The notes: generated by a model from the sequence alone, not told the origin. 64,000 nt of DNA from Agromyces subbeticus DSM 16689 (GCF_000421565.1 NZ_ATXG01000010.1:1-64000), one strand, 5' to 3'; shown: positions 16,610 to 28,804, counted from the stretch's first letter. Made by a program: numbers and translations.

Positions 16610-17209
16610 TCAGCGGAAGTCGACCACGAGCAGTCGCGAGAGCGGCACGATGCGGTATCCGTGCACCGCGTTCTCGCGCCGGGTCGCCCCCGGCTCATGC
16701 AGGGCCAGGTCGACATGATCGCGCGCGACCCGGTCGATCGTTCCGTGCGTCTCTCCGTCGATCGTGCTCAGCCGAACGGGGGTGCGACGGCGGCAGAGAT
16801 CTCGCAGCACGAATGGGAGCCCGATGCGCTCGGCGAGCCGCGCGGTGGCTTCGGGCACCGACTCGAGACTCGGCTCGAGCTGCGCTCGGGTGGGCAGCAC
16901 GGCCGCAATCGCCGCCATCGGCACGACGCACTGCAGGCCCGCGGCGCCGGCGGTGGCGGAACGACCGCTGACCCAGTCGCGGCCGAAGACCTGGGGTCGC
17001 AGAGCGAGCACCCTGCCACCGTGCAGCTCGATGGCGATGTGTGCATCGGGATCATCGGCCGCCGAGCGCGCGATGGCCGCCAGTCGGTCTCGAAGCGTCA
17101 GCCGACCGAGTCGCAGTCGCTCCTCTTCGATGGCGAGCGCTCGCTCCTCATCGCGCTGATCCTGGTCGATCTGCGACTCGAGATCATCGAAAAGGAGGTC
17201 CCAGCGCAT
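16610..17209 (-). CDS. Conserved hypothetical protein (199 aa)
   Basis: Begins MRWDLLFDDLESQIDQDQRDEE, with a charged coiled-coil-like helix over about residues 8-50. Two later segments, HIAIELHGGRVLALRPQVFG and PVRLSTIDGETHGTIDRVARDHVDLALHE, each look like small beta-barrels of LSm/SH3 type, but I cannot assign a family. No membrane segment or signal peptide is present. Convergent with the BldC-like gene and divergent from the Rv3235-like gene. Function unknown; the open frame, length and typical codon use make it a real gene. Confidence 0.7.
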   Translation of the reverse strand: MRWDLLFDDLESQIDQDQRDEERALAIEEERLRLGRLTLRDRLAAIARSAADDPDAHIAIELHGGRVLALRPQVFGRDWVSGRSATAGAAGLQCVVPMAAIAAVLPTRAQLEPSLESVPEATARLAERIGLPFVLRDLCRRRTPVRLSTIDGETHGTIDRVARDHVDLALHEPGATRRENAVHGYRIVPLSRLLVVDFR

Positions 17210-17271
17210 GCAGTGACGCTACAGCGCATCGCCGACGGGTGAGCAACGTTTTCCACAGGCGAGGAAATCTC

Positions 17272-17300
17272 TTGACACGGTTACGGCCCCTGATTACGGT
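17272..17300 (+). promoter_or_regulatory. Strong promoter of the Rv3235-like gene
   Basis: TTGACA (17272-17277), exactly 17 bp, then TACGGT (17295-17300). The -35 is a perfect match to the housekeeping consensus. Transcription should start near 17307, giving a leader of about 85 bases before the ATG at 17393. Confidence 0.75.
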
Positions 17301-17392
17301 TCATTCAGGGATCGCCCGCTGTCCCCCATCCGGGGGTGATCCCCATCGTCACGCCGAAAGGCCGGCGAGCCCTCCTCTCCCTTGGAGCACAG

Positions 17393-17845
17393 ATGACCGC
17401 AAACGACGCGATCGCCGGCAGAACCGCAGTGATCCGAGGATCCGCAGCGCACTACCTCGACGACGATGACGAGTACTTCGGCCGCCAGCCTGCTCGTCGC
17501 ACCGAGCTGCCCGACCCCGAGCCCATGCTGCGAAACCTCACGCACTGCGTCATCGAGGCGTTGTCGGGCGCTCGTGATCTCGAGCAGCTCGCGAGGTGGG
17601 TGAACGACGACGTCTACCGGAACCTCTCGAAGCGGGTGGTGCTCGCAGCACGCGCGCGCCGCGTCAAAGGGCAGTCCCCGCAGCGGCCGGCCTTCTCCGT
17701 CGGGCGAGTGCACATGTGCGAGCCCACTGACGGCGTCGTCGAAGCCGTCGTGCTGGTGCACCAGAAGGCGCGGTCGAGGGCGGTCGCGATTCGCATCGAG
17801 GGGTTCGACCAGCGCTGGCGTGCAAGCGCCATCGGCGTGCTCTGA
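17393..17845 (+). CDS. Rv3235 family protein
   Basis: 150 residues from the ATG at 17393, preceded by GGAG. The C-terminal part (about residues 45-150: MLRNLTHCVIEALSGARDLEQLARWVNDDVYRNL as start, then RPAFSVGRVHMCEP and DGVVEAVVLVHQKARSRAVAIRIEG) matches the actinobacterial Rv3235 family by eye, and its position next to secA is the same as in mycobacteria. The N-terminal 40 residues are poorly conserved and acidic (DDDDE). The fold is SecA-linker-like by some descriptions, but the function is unknown. A strong promoter stands upstream and a bidirectional terminator downstream. Confidence 0.8.
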   Translation: MTANDAIAGRTAVIRGSAAHYLDDDDEYFGRQPARRTELPDPEPMLRNLTHCVIEALSGARDLEQLARWVNDDVYRNLSKRVVLAARARRVKGQSPQRPAFSVGRVHMCEPTDGVVEAVVLVHQKARSRAVAIRIEGFDQRWRASAIGVL

Positions 17846-17880
17846 GCCTCCGAGTGCTCTGAGCCGCGACGTCACGAAAC

Positions 17881-17923
17881 ACGAGAGGCCCGGCCGGTGC
17901 AGTGCACCGGCCGGGCCTCTCGT
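17881..17923. terminator. Bidirectional terminator between the Rv3235-like gene and secA
   Basis: A 43-bp inverted repeat: two perfectly complementary 21-base arms around a single G, the left arm starting ACGAGAGGCCCGGCCGG. It lies between two convergent genes, 35 bases past one stop and 6 bases past the other, and can serve both. Confidence 0.85.
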
Positions 17924-17929
17924 CGGTTG

Positions 17930-20713
<2,784 letters not shown>

Positions 20714-20878
20714 GAATGTTCTCCTGTTGTCGTTGGGCGCACGGCCGCGGGTCGAAGCCGGGCACGCCCGTTGCCGCCATGCAGACGGCCATCATAGCCA
20801 TGCTAGCGGTGAACGGGCCGGGCGCCGGAGCCTACCGGACGGACGGTGCCGGCCCGATGCCCCAAGCCCCCAGACGCA

Positions 20879-20915
20879 CGAACGGCCGGCTCAGGATGGC
20901 CGAGCCGGCCGTTCG
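20879..20915 (-). terminator. Terminator of hpf
   Basis: A perfect 14-bp stem (CGAACGGCCGGCTC and its complement) closes a 9-nt loop, 12 bases past the hpf stop on the minus strand. The rest of the hpf-secA gap (20714-20878) holds the secA leader; I see no gene there. Confidence 0.8.
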
Positions 20916-20927
20916 CATGCGCCGTTG

Positions 20928-21635
20928 TCAGGCGCTGGCCCGCTGCAACTCGATCGAGGAGTTGGCCGGTGCATGCTCTTCGGACTGCTCGTCGAGTCCG
21001 ATGAGACCGTAGTCCCAGCCCTTACGGCGGTAGACCACGCTCGGCCGGCCCGACTCCGCATCGACGAAGAGGTAGAAATCGTGCCCGACGAGTTCCATGA
21101 AGTAGAGGGCGTCGTCGACCGTCATCGGTGCGGAGGCGAACACCTTGCGCCGGATCACGACGGGGCTGTAGACCTCGTCCTCCTCGACGTGCGGCTCCGC
21201 CTCATCGACGACGGGAACGGCGCCGGTGCGCACCTGCGCGAGCACCTCGGATGCCGCAGCCTGCACGCCGACATCGGAGAACCCGCCATCGGTGGCCTCA
21301 CGGAGCGAGGTCGGCCGACGGGACCCCCCGCGATGCACCTTGCGGCGGTCCTTCGCCCGCCGGATGCGCTCGAGCAATCGTCCGAGCGCGACGTCGAACG
21401 CCGCATACTTGTCGGACCCGTCTGCCTCGGCCCGGACCAGTGGTCCCTTTCCGACGAGAGTGAGTTCGACGCGGTCGGGGCCGGGGTTGCCGTTCTTCTC
21501 GTTGTGGCGACTCAGCTTCACGTCGAGCGAGATCGCGCGCTCGGCAAGATGCGTCACCTTCTCGGACTTCTCCGCCGCATAGGCGCGGAATCGGTCTGTG
21601 ACCCCCAGGTTTCGTCCGACGATGTTCAGTTCCAT
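20928..21635 (-). CDS. hpf: Long-form ribosome hibernation promoting factor
   Basis: 235 residues. The N-terminal RaiA/YfiA domain (about 1-110: MELNIVGRNLGVTDRFRAYAAEK, RVELTLVGKG, DKYAAFDVALGRLLERIRR) binds the ribosomal decoding region. The C-terminal domain (about 170-230: VVIRRKVFASAPMTVDDALY, GHDFYLFVDAESG) dimerises 70S particles into 100S. The linker is acidic and variable. Long HPF is typical of Firmicutes and Actinobacteria. Position between comF and secA equals that of Rv3241c in mycobacteria. Expression normally rises in stationary phase. Confidence 0.96.
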   Translation of the reverse strand: MELNIVGRNLGVTDRFRAYAAEKSEKVTHLAERAISLDVKLSRHNEKNGNPGPDRVELTLVGKGPLVRAEADGSDKYAAFDVALGRLLERIRRAKDRRKVHRGGSRRPTSLREATDGGFSDVGVQAAASEVLAQVRTGAVPVVDEAEPHVEEDEVYSPVVIRRKVFASAPMTVDDALYFMELVGHDFYLFVDAESGRPSVVYRRKGWDYGLIGLDEQSEEHAPANSSIELQRASA

Positions 21636-21736
21636 GACGACCTCCGTTCACCGACGTGTCACCCGGTTCTGAAGGGTGGATCGACCACGCCTGTTCTGCC
21701 ACGGTAGCCCCGTTGCGCGGCAAAGTCACGGAGTGT

Positions 21737-22489
21737 TTACCGTGACTTGCCTGCATGCCGCGGGAACCTCAGCGGCGTCTCCGCCAGCACGGCGATCGCA
21801 GCCGTCTCGGCACCGGCCGCAGCCAGTGCACGCACTGCCTCGGCGAGCGTCGACCCGGTCGTCACGATGTCATCGACGAGCAGGAACCGGCGTCCCAGCA
21901 GGCCGGCAGCGCTGCGCGGCTTCCACCGCCGATCAGGTCGGGCGACGAGCCCCCCGGCCGAATTCCGCCTGCGGGCCTCGGCATCGAGACCCGCCTGATC
22001 GGCGTGGAGTCTCGTGAACGCCAGCACCGATGACGAGCGGATGCCGCATCGCCCGAGCAGCACCTCGACCGGCACATACCCGCGGGAACGCCGTGCGGCA
22101 GGCGAGGAGGGAATCGTGCACACCTCGATCGGCCGACCACTCGGAACCGCGGCGAGCGCTGAGTGCACCGACGTGCCCAATGCCGGCGCGAGCGCCCCGG
22201 CGGCGTCGGCTCGACCCCCGTCCTTGAAGGCCCCGATCACGGCGGCGGCAGAGCCCCGGTACGCCAGGCCCGCCCAGATCTCGAGCCCGGCACGCTCCAC
22301 CCGACGCGGGTGCGCGAGCAGGGCACGCCGGCAGTCGCCGCACACGCTGCGATCGAATGCGCCGCACCCCGAGCAGGTGACGGGCAACAGCACCGCGGTG
22401 GCGTCTCGCACGGCCTCGACGGCATGCCGGCCGACCTCGACGAGGCTCGTTCGAGCGAATCGGTCTCGGGCTCCTGACGGTCGGTCCAT
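21737..22489 (-). CDS. ComF family phosphoribosyltransferase-like protein
   Basis: 250 residues from the ATG at 22489. The N-terminal part carries a zinc-knuckle pattern, CSGCGAFDRSVCGDC (four Cys). The C-terminal PRTase domain ends in the PRPP-binding loop FLLVDDIVTTGSTL. In naturally competent bacteria ComF helps bring in single-stranded DNA; in actinobacteria the role is unproven. A long upstream in-frame extension overlaps lpqB and is rejected. Same order (hpf-comF-lpqB) as Rv3241c-Rv3242c-Rv3244c. Confidence 0.88.
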   Translation of the reverse strand: MDRPSGARDRFARTSLVEVGRHAVEAVRDATAVLLPVTCSGCGAFDRSVCGDCRRALLAHPRRVERAGLEIWAGLAYRGSAAAVIGAFKDGGRADAAGALAPALGTSVHSALAAVPSGRPIEVCTIPSSPAARRSRGYVPVEVLLGRCGIRSSSVLAFTRLHADQAGLDAEARRRNSAGGLVARPDRRWKPRSAAGLLGRRFLLVDDIVTTGSTLAEAVRALAAAGAETAAIAVLAETPLRFPRHAGKSR

Positions 22490-22583
22490 GCAACGACCCT
22501 GGCCCCGCGTCGGATGGTCGGGCCGATCCACGGCGCAGTTCGCGACGTCGGGAGCGACCGAGACCTGTGGAGGAGGAGTGGGA

Positions 22584-24269
22584 TCAGTTGGCCTGCTGCG
22601 ATGCGATGAGCCGGATGCCGCTCGCCCGCGATTGCCAGCCGACACCGCTCGGCGCATCGAGCTCCCCGGTCTCGAGCAGCACCCGGAGGTCGCGCACGCT
22701 GTTGCCTCCGTCGATCGCGATGCCACCCTCGGGTCCCGGCCGCGACACGGCGAAGCCGCCGAGCTCCTGGGTGATGACTCGAGTGCCCCCGCCGGGCAGC
22801 GCCGTGAGCGAGGCGACGGTGCGGGCATCGACCCACGTGACGTCGAGCGGGGTGCCCGCGACATCCGCGAGGCCGAGCGTGATCGCGCTCAGTGCGATCG
22901 GGAGCCCGGCGCTGTCGCGCTCGATCGACGCAGCTACGAAGTGCGTGCTCGCTCCGTCGCCGAGCAGGGCGATGAGTCGAGTCGAGTCCCGCGAGATCTC
23001 CAGGGCCGCGATCGAGGATGCACTCCACGGCACGGGCATCTGCACGCCCTCGGCCGAACCGTCGGCCGGAAACCAGACCAGCTGGTCGGGGTGATCAGCC
23101 GGTACCGACCAGACGTAGCCGAACCCGTCGATCGCCGGCACGATGAGCCCGTCGCGCGGATCGAGCAGCACGGAATCCTCCCCGGCACGCACGAGCGACA
23201 CCCCATCGCCGAGCACCGCGGCCGCTTCGTCTCCGGCACCGAGCGAGACGCCGATCGGATTCAGCGCCTCGATCTGCGGCGAGAGCTCGGGGAGCTGCTC
23301 GATGCCCTCTCCGGATGTGGCGAGGTGGCCGAAGGTCGTGCCGTCGAACACGGCTGGGCGTGGATCGATGGGCGAGTTCTTCAGCGGCCCCGGAGAGAGT
23401 TCGGGAACATCCTGTTCGACGCCATTCAGCGACAGGGCCACGCCGTCGACGTTGGGAACGCCGTCGAGACTCTGCTGCAGCTGGTACTCCATGCGCTGCA
23501 CCGTCAAGACGTCGTCGGATGTCGCGCCCGAGAGGTCGACCTCGGCTTCTCGATCGGCGACAGGCACCGACGCCGAATCGAGCCGCGCACCGTCGGGGAA
23601 TGCCGAGACGACACCGGGGTCGAGCCACTCCGCGGGGCCGGCGAGGAGCGCCCGCACGATGCTCGTCTGCGCCGAGTCGCGACCGGCGAACCAGCGGAGG
23701 TCGGGCACCAGGTGGTCGAACCCCGGGTCGAAGAAGTAGAGGGCGTAGCTTCGGAAGACCTGCGTGAACGTCGTCTCGTCGATGAGCAGACCCGGCGGCG
23801 CTGCCGAGATGCGCCACTGCCCGTCGATCTGCTCGAAGGTGTACGACAGCGAGAGCGGGGCGCTGGACTCCGACACGTCGTACTGCCCGCTCTCGCTGAG
23901 CGACGCCGCCGGAGTGGCGTCGACCACCATCGAGGTGTCGCTCACCGCCGTCAGGTCACGGTCGGCGCGCACGTCGATGGTCGTGTCGGCATTCGCGCGC
24001 CACTCGGCGGCGAACGCCGGTGTCAGGAATTGGCGCGCAGCCTGATAGTTGTTGCGCGGGCTCGCCGCGGCGTCGAAGAATCCCAGCAGGATCTGCTCCT
24101 GAGTCGCGTCCTTCGCAGGCGGCGGCACGATCGTGTCGAGTTCGAGCGATTCCTCGCCGAGCGCAGGCGAACCTGCGTTGACCCCGCCCGAGCTCGGAAT
24201 CGAGACGCATCCGGCGAGCAGCACCGAGACGGCGAGCACCACGGATGCACCGATCACACGACTACGCAT
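22584..24269 (-). CDS. lpqB: Lipoprotein LpqB, MtrAB accessory protein
   Basis: 561 residues. A signal peptide ends in the lipobox LLAGC with Cys21, so the protein is lipid-anchored outside the membrane. A GerMN domain lies at about residues 190-310 and a propeller-like C-terminal domain at about 330-561. In mycobacteria LpqB interacts with the extracellular part of MtrB and tunes its signalling. Its ATG overlaps the mtrB stop by 8 bases, showing translational coupling. An in-frame upstream extension would put extra sequence before the signal peptide and is not used. Confidence 0.95.
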   Translation of the reverse strand: MRSRVIGASVVLAVSVLLAGCVSIPSSGGVNAGSPALGEESLELDTIVPPPAKDATQEQILLGFFDAAASPRNNYQAARQFLTPAFAAEWRANADTTIDVRADRDLTAVSDTSMVVDATPAASLSESGQYDVSESSAPLSLSYTFEQIDGQWRISAAPPGLLIDETTFTQVFRSYALYFFDPGFDHLVPDLRWFAGRDSAQTSIVRALLAGPAEWLDPGVVSAFPDGARLDSASVPVADREAEVDLSGATSDDVLTVQRMEYQLQQSLDGVPNVDGVALSLNGVEQDVPELSPGPLKNSPIDPRPAVFDGTTFGHLATSGEGIEQLPELSPQIEALNPIGVSLGAGDEAAAVLGDGVSLVRAGEDSVLLDPRDGLIVPAIDGFGYVWSVPADHPDQLVWFPADGSAEGVQMPVPWSASSIAALEISRDSTRLIALLGDGASTHFVAASIERDSAGLPIALSAITLGLADVAGTPLDVTWVDARTVASLTALPGGGTRVITQELGGFAVSRPGPEGGIAIDGGNSVRDLRVLLETGELDAPSGVGWQSRASGIRLIASQQAN

Positions 24270-26004
24270 CGTGCACCTCCCTCCGGGCATCGGCCCGCCT
24301 CGCCGCGGCCGCCCGCCCCGCGGCATCCGTCTCGACCGTCGTCTCCGTCTCGACCGCGCGCACGACCCCGGTCGGCGGCGGCCCGCTCGCGTCGATGTCC
24401 TCTGGCTCGAGCGGCAACGGTGAGACCACCTCGGTGTCGGCGATGTCGCGCGGCAAGGTCAGGCGGAACACCGTGCCGGAGCCGCGCCGCGACCACACCT
24501 CGAGGTCGCCACCGTGAGCCACGGCGTCTTCGAGGGCGATCGCGAGGCCGAGGCCCGTGCCGCCGATCGTGCGGGTGCGGCTCGGGTCTGCCCGCCAGAA
24601 GCGGTCGAACACCCGGGCCGCATCATCGGCGGTCATGCCGAGGCCGTAATCGCGCACCGAGAGTGCGATGGCGCTCTCGTTGCTGTCGACGGCCACGACG
24701 ATCGGCCGACCCTCGCCGTGCTCGATGGCGTTACCGAGCAGGTTGCGCACGATGCGGCGGATGCGGCGCGGGTCGACCCTCGCATCGAGGTGACCGCCGG
24801 GGGCGTCGAGTCGCAACTCGCTGCCGCGACTGTGCGCGAGCTCGTGCATCGACTCGATCGCGTCGCCAGCGAGGTGCACGAGGTTCGTCGGCTCGGTCGC
24901 CAGTTCGATCGATCCGGCGTCGTAGCGGCTGATCTCGAGCAGGTCGGAGAGCAGGGTCTCGAACCGCTCGGTCTGCGTGTGCAGCAGTTCGACCGTGCGA
25001 GACGTCGGGCCGGGGAAGTCGTCACGCTGACCGTAGAGCACGTCGCCCGCGAGCCGGATGGTCGTGAGCGGCGTGCGGAGCTCATGCGAGACATCGGAGA
25101 CGAAGCGCTGCTGCATCACCGAGAGCTCGGCGAGTTCGCGAATGCGGGCCTGCAGGCTGTCGGCCATGCCGTTGAACGAGGCCGCGAGCGTCGCGAGCTC
25201 GTCTTCACCCTTCTCGGGCATGCGCACTCCGAGGTCGCCCGCCGCGAGCCGCCGGCTCGTGGTCGCCGCGGAGCGGATCGGCTCGATGACCCACCGCACG
25301 ACGAGCAGGGTGATGACGCTGAGCAGCACGAGCAGTGCGGCAGCGCCGATCAGCCCGACGAGTTGCATGAACGCGAGCGTCTCTTGCGCCGCCGCGAAGT
25401 TGTAGCCGATGTAGAGCTCGTACTCGCCGGCACCGGGCACGAGGATCGTGCTGCCGGCGACGATGCCCGGGTCGTCGGCGCCGTCGTCGGCGTCCTCGAG
25501 GGAGACCGATTGCCAGTACTGCCCGCCGTCGGCGCCCTGCACCTGCTCGCGCAGCTCGGGCGTGATGACCCCGTTCAGGCTCGGCGCGATGCGGGTCGGC
25601 GGTGCACCGCTCGACGCGTCGTCGGGCTGGAAGTAGGCGATCGAGGAGCTGCCGGAGACGGAGCGCACCGAGCGTTCCACCTGCGCCATCACCTCCTGCA
25701 GTGAATCCGGATCGGCGGCGTCTGCCGCCCCGAGGATGCTCTCAGCCGCAGTCGTCGCATTGTTGGCGTCGTCGAGCGCGTCCTCGAGCTGGGTCTGGAA
25801 GAGGTTCGACGCCACGCTGAACGAGATGTAGAGGCCGATGACAAAGATCGCGAGCGACGAGAGCGCCAACGTGATGATGACGGTGCGGAACTGCAGGGAA
25901 CGCCGCCAGAGCTCGGCGACGTGCCGCGGCAGGGTCGCCGCGCGCCGCGCCAGTTCGCGCCACGAACCCGTGCTGAAGAAGGCCGGGGCCTCCGCCTGCG
26001 ACAT
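24262..26004 (-). CDS. mtrB: Sensor histidine kinase MtrB
   Basis: 580 residues from the ATG at 26004. Membrane helix one (about 47-68), an extracellular domain (about 70-225), helix two (about 228-252), then HAMP (WVIEPIRSAATTSRRLAAGDLGVRM begins it), the H box FVSDVSHELRTPL with His307, and HATPase boxes (LLGNAIEHG, DYGLGM, GTGLGLAIA). MtrB phosphorylates MtrA to coordinate replication, division and cell-wall turnover. The C-terminal 60 residues are disordered and acidic. The gene starts 8 bases after mtrA and overlaps lpqB. Confidence 0.97.
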   Translation of the reverse strand: MSQAEAPAFFSTGSWRELARRAATLPRHVAELWRRSLQFRTVIITLALSSLAIFVIGLYISFSVASNLFQTQLEDALDDANNATTAAESILGAADAADPDSLQEVMAQVERSVRSVSGSSSIAYFQPDDASSGAPPTRIAPSLNGVITPELREQVQGADGGQYWQSVSLEDADDGADDPGIVAGSTILVPGAGEYELYIGYNFAAAQETLAFMQLVGLIGAAALLVLLSVITLLVVRWVIEPIRSAATTSRRLAAGDLGVRMPEKGEDELATLAASFNGMADSLQARIRELAELSVMQQRFVSDVSHELRTPLTTIRLAGDVLYGQRDDFPGPTSRTVELLHTQTERFETLLSDLLEISRYDAGSIELATEPTNLVHLAGDAIESMHELAHSRGSELRLDAPGGHLDARVDPRRIRRIVRNLLGNAIEHGEGRPIVVAVDSNESAIALSVRDYGLGMTADDAARVFDRFWRADPSRTRTIGGTGLGLAIALEDAVAHGGDLEVWSRRGSGTVFRLTLPRDIADTEVVSPLPLEPEDIDASGPPPTGVVRAVETETTVETDAAGRAAAARRADARREVHDA

Positions 26005-26012
26005 CCGCTCGC

Positions 26013-26693
26013 CTAGGTGGTCGCGCCGGCTCGATAGCCGACGCCGCGCACGGTCATCACGATGCGCGGGTTGTCGGGGTCGTGCTCGACCTTCGCTCGC
26101 AGTCGCTGCACGTGCACGTTCACGAGGCGGGTGTCTGCCTTGTAGTGATAGCCCCACACCTGCTCGAGCAGCATCTCGCGGGTGAAGACCTGCTGGGGCT
26201 TCGACGCGAGTGTGAGCAGCAGGTCGAACTCGAGCGGGGTGAGATTGATACGGGTCTCGCCCCGTCGCACCTCGTGACCGGCCGCGTCGATCGTGAGGTC
26301 GCCGATGCCGAGGGTGGCGGCGACGGGATCCGGAGTCGGACGCAACCGGGTGCGGATGCGTGCCACCAGCTCCTTCGGGTTGAACGGCTTGACCATGTAG
26401 TCGTCGGCGCCGGACTCGAGGCCCTTCACGACGTCGGCCGTATCGGTCTTCGCGGTGAGCATGATGATCGGAGTGCCCGACTCGGCACGGATGCGGCCGC
26501 AGACCTCGATGCCGTCGATGCCGGGCAGCATGAGGTCGAGCAGCACGAGGTCGGGCTTCGTCTCATGGAACGCCGCGAGCGCGCTCGTTCCATCGGCGCA
26601 GAAGAAGGGCTCGAAGCCCTCGGTGCGCAGCACGATGCCGATCATCTCGGCCAGGGCCGTGTCGTCGTCGACGACGAGTACGCGAGAGGTCAT
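26013..26693 (-). CDS. mtrA: Response regulator MtrA
   Basis: 226 residues. OmpR-type regulator: acidic residues Asp9-Asp11, phosphoacceptor Asp53 in LVLLDLMLPGIDG, the Thr in IIMLTAK and Lys in YMVKPF. The winged-helix C-terminal domain (about 130-222) ends in RLRAKVEHDPDNPRIVMTVR. The recognition part VWGYHYKADTRLVNVHV is the typical MtrA helix. First gene of the mtrA-mtrB-lpqB operon. The promoter must lie in the 171-bp gap shared with the divergent membrane protein gene (26694-26864); I could not pick out convincing hexamers. Confidence 0.98.
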   Translation of the reverse strand: MTSRVLVVDDDTALAEMIGIVLRTEGFEPFFCADGTSALAAFHETKPDLVLLDLMLPGIDGIEVCGRIRAESGTPIIMLTAKTDTADVVKGLESGADDYMVKPFNPKELVARIRTRLRPTPDPVAATLGIGDLTIDAAGHEVRRGETRINLTPLEFDLLLTLASKPQQVFTREMLLEQVWGYHYKADTRLVNVHVQRLRAKVEHDPDNPRIVMTVRGVGYRAGATT

Positions 26694-26864
26694 CCGTTCA
26701 TTCCTGTCAGCACCGTCGGGCCCCTAGCCGGAATCAGTGGGCCGAGCGTCGTCGTCAAGCGTAGTCGGTCGGGCGCCAAGGCGCCCCTGACGCCCGGCGG
26801 AGGGCATCGGCGCGGCCCGGAAATGTGCGAGCATGGTGGGAATCCGCCGGAAGGAGCCCCACAG

Positions 26865-28094
26865 GTGTCAGACCACGACTGGCAGGCGCCCGGCGGCGCT
26901 CCCGCCCCACAATCGGCTCCGCAGCCGCAGCCGGCTCCCGGCCTGCAGCAGGCTCCCGGCCCGCACCAGCAACCCGCGCAATGGCCCGCACCGTCGCCAG
27001 AGCACTGGGCGGCTCCCGCTTCGCCTGCGTTCGGCGCCCCACAGGGCTGGACTCCCCCGCCGAAGCCGGGCCTCATCCCGCTGCATCCGCTGGGCTTCGG
27101 AACCGTGCTCTGGGCGCCGTTCAAGGTGCTGCGCCGCAACCCCGCCGCAACGTTCGGCACCGGCCTCGTGGTGCAGCTCATCTCGGTCGTGGGCACGCTC
27201 GCGGTGTTCGTGCCGTTCGCGATCTTCATCGTCACCCGGGTCGAGGGCGCAGCGAGTTCCGACGACGCCGACGCGCTCCTGTCCGGAGCGGTCGGCGGAT
27301 TCCTGCTGCTCATGCTCGTGCCGGTGATCGTCTCGCTCATCGCGAGCGCGTTCCTGCAGGGCGTGATGGTCGTCGAAGTCGCCACCGGCACCCTCGGAGA
27401 GCGGCTGCGGTTCGGCGCCCTGTGGAAGCGAGCGGCGAAGCGGATCTGGCCGTTGCTCGGTTGGACCGCCATGCTCACGGGTGCGATCGTGGTCGTGTTC
27501 GCCGCATTCGTCGCGATCATCGTGGCGGCGACCTTCTTCGACCCGGTCACGATCATCGTCACGGTTCTGGTGCTGCTGCTGGCCGGGCTCGGCGTGTTCG
27601 TCGTCGCCGCGTGGATCGGCACGAAACTCTCATTGGTGCCGAGCCTCATCGTGCTCGAGGGCGCCGGCGTCGGCACCGCGATGCGACGATCGTGGCGCCT
27701 GACCGAGGGATTCTTCTGGCGCACCTTCGGCACTCTGCTGCTCGTCGCCGTCATCCTCAACCTCGCCGCACAGGTCGTCGTGCAGCCGGTGTCGCTCGTC
27801 GGCACCATCCTCGCCGCCATCATCGATCCGACCGGCAACGGTGCCGCCATCCCGATCACCGTGGTGACACTCGTGATCACGATGATCCTCTCCCTGCTGA
27901 TCGGGGCGATCACGGCGGTCGTGCAGGCGTCACTCGTCGCGGTCATCTACATCGACCTGCGCATGCGCAAAGAAGCCCTCGACCTCGAACTCGTGCGGCA
28001 CATCGAACAGCGCGACGCCGGCGCGCCGGTCGACGACCCGTATCGCCCGCCGGCCGCCGCGCCCGCTCCATCGGCCGCGCCCGCGACCCCGTGA
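26865..28094 (+). CDS. GPDP-type membrane-domain protein (Rv3689-like)
   Basis: 409 residues from the GTG at 26865, which follows AAGGAG (26851-26856). The first 75 residues are rich in Pro, Gln and Ala (cytoplasmic, probably disordered). About six long hydrophobic helices follow, beginning FKVLRRNPAATFGTGLVVQL. The segment is of the glycerophosphoryl diester phosphodiesterase membrane-domain type, but no catalytic phosphodiesterase domain is attached. It opens a run of four overlapping genes (DUF4129, DUF4350, moxR), the same order as Rv3689-Rv3692. Probably part of an envelope-associated complex; activity unknown. Confidence 0.8.
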   Translation: MSDHDWQAPGGAPAPQSAPQPQPAPGLQQAPGPHQQPAQWPAPSPEHWAAPASPAFGAPQGWTPPPKPGLIPLHPLGFGTVLWAPFKVLRRNPAATFGTGLVVQLISVVGTLAVFVPFAIFIVTRVEGAASSDDADALLSGAVGGFLLLMLVPVIVSLIASAFLQGVMVVEVATGTLGERLRFGALWKRAAKRIWPLLGWTAMLTGAIVVVFAAFVAIIVAATFFDPVTIIVTVLVLLLAGLGVFVVAAWIGTKLSLVPSLIVLEGAGVGTAMRRSWRLTEGFFWRTFGTLLLVAVILNLAAQVVVQPVSLVGTILAAIIDPTGNGAAIPITVVTLVITMILSLLIGAITAVVQASLVAVIYIDLRMRKEALDLELVRHIEQRDAGAPVDDPYRPPAAAPAPSAAPATP

Positions 28095-28804
28095 CTCCGA
28101 CTCTGCTCCGCGGCTCCCCGCTCGACCCCGACGCCGACGAGGCGCGTCGATGGCTCGAAGACGAATTGACGGGGCCCGAGTACCAGGCCGCGAAGCCGAA
28201 TCCGTTCGACCTCGCGATGCAGGCGATCCGCGATTGGTTCTTCGGCCTCTTCGACGGCGCCACCGGTCTGCCGGGGCCGCTCCTGACCCTGCTGCTCGTG
28301 CTGCTCGTCATCGCCGTCGTCGTGATCAGGCTCCTCGTCTTCGGGCTGCCTCGGCTGCGACGGCGACGGCGCGGCGAGGTGCCGCTCTTCGACGATCACG
28401 ACCGACGTGATCTCGAGACGCTGCGCCGAGCGGCATCCGGCGCAGCGGCGGCGGGCGACTGGCCCCTCGCGATCGAGGAGCGGTTCCGCGCGCTCGTGCG
28501 CGGTCTCGTCGACCGTGACGTGGTCACGGTTCATCCCGGCACGACCGCTCGCGGGTTCTCGGTTGCCGCCGCGAAGTCCTTCCCCGGTCTCGGAACGGCG
28601 CTCGAGTCGGCGGCACGCGACTTCGATGGCGTCCGGTATCTCGGGCGCGGCGGCTCCGCCGACGACTACGAGCGGCTGACGACGCTCGAGCGCGACATCG
28701 CGGGTGCGCGGCCCGCGAGCGCCGATGGCAGCTTCGCCGCCGATCGAACGGGCCGAGCGCCCGTCGGCGACGATGCACCCCCAGGCGCCGGGGCCGCTCG
28801 ATGA
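28091..28804 (+). CDS. DUF4129 domain membrane protein
   Basis: 237 residues, GTG start overlapping the previous stop by four bases. A short N-terminal amphipathic region (GSPLDPDADEARRWLEDELT) is followed by one membrane helix (about 62-85) and a cytoplasmic DUF4129 domain (about 110-200: DWPLAIEERFRALVRGLVDR, HPGTTARGF). DUF4129 proteins occur beside MoxR, DUF58 and transglutaminase-like genes. The last 35 residues are Gly/Ala/Asp-rich. Function unknown, presumed envelope-related. Confidence 0.85.
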   Translation: MTPTLLRGSPLDPDADEARRWLEDELTGPEYQAAKPNPFDLAMQAIRDWFFGLFDGATGLPGPLLTLLLVLLVIAVVVIRLLVFGLPRLRRRRRGEVPLFDDHDRRDLETLRRAASGAAAAGDWPLAIEERFRALVRGLVDRDVVTVHPGTTARGFSVAAAKSFPGLGTALESAARDFDGVRYLGRGGSADDYERLTTLERDIAGARPASADGSFAADRTGRAPVGDDAPPGAGAAR

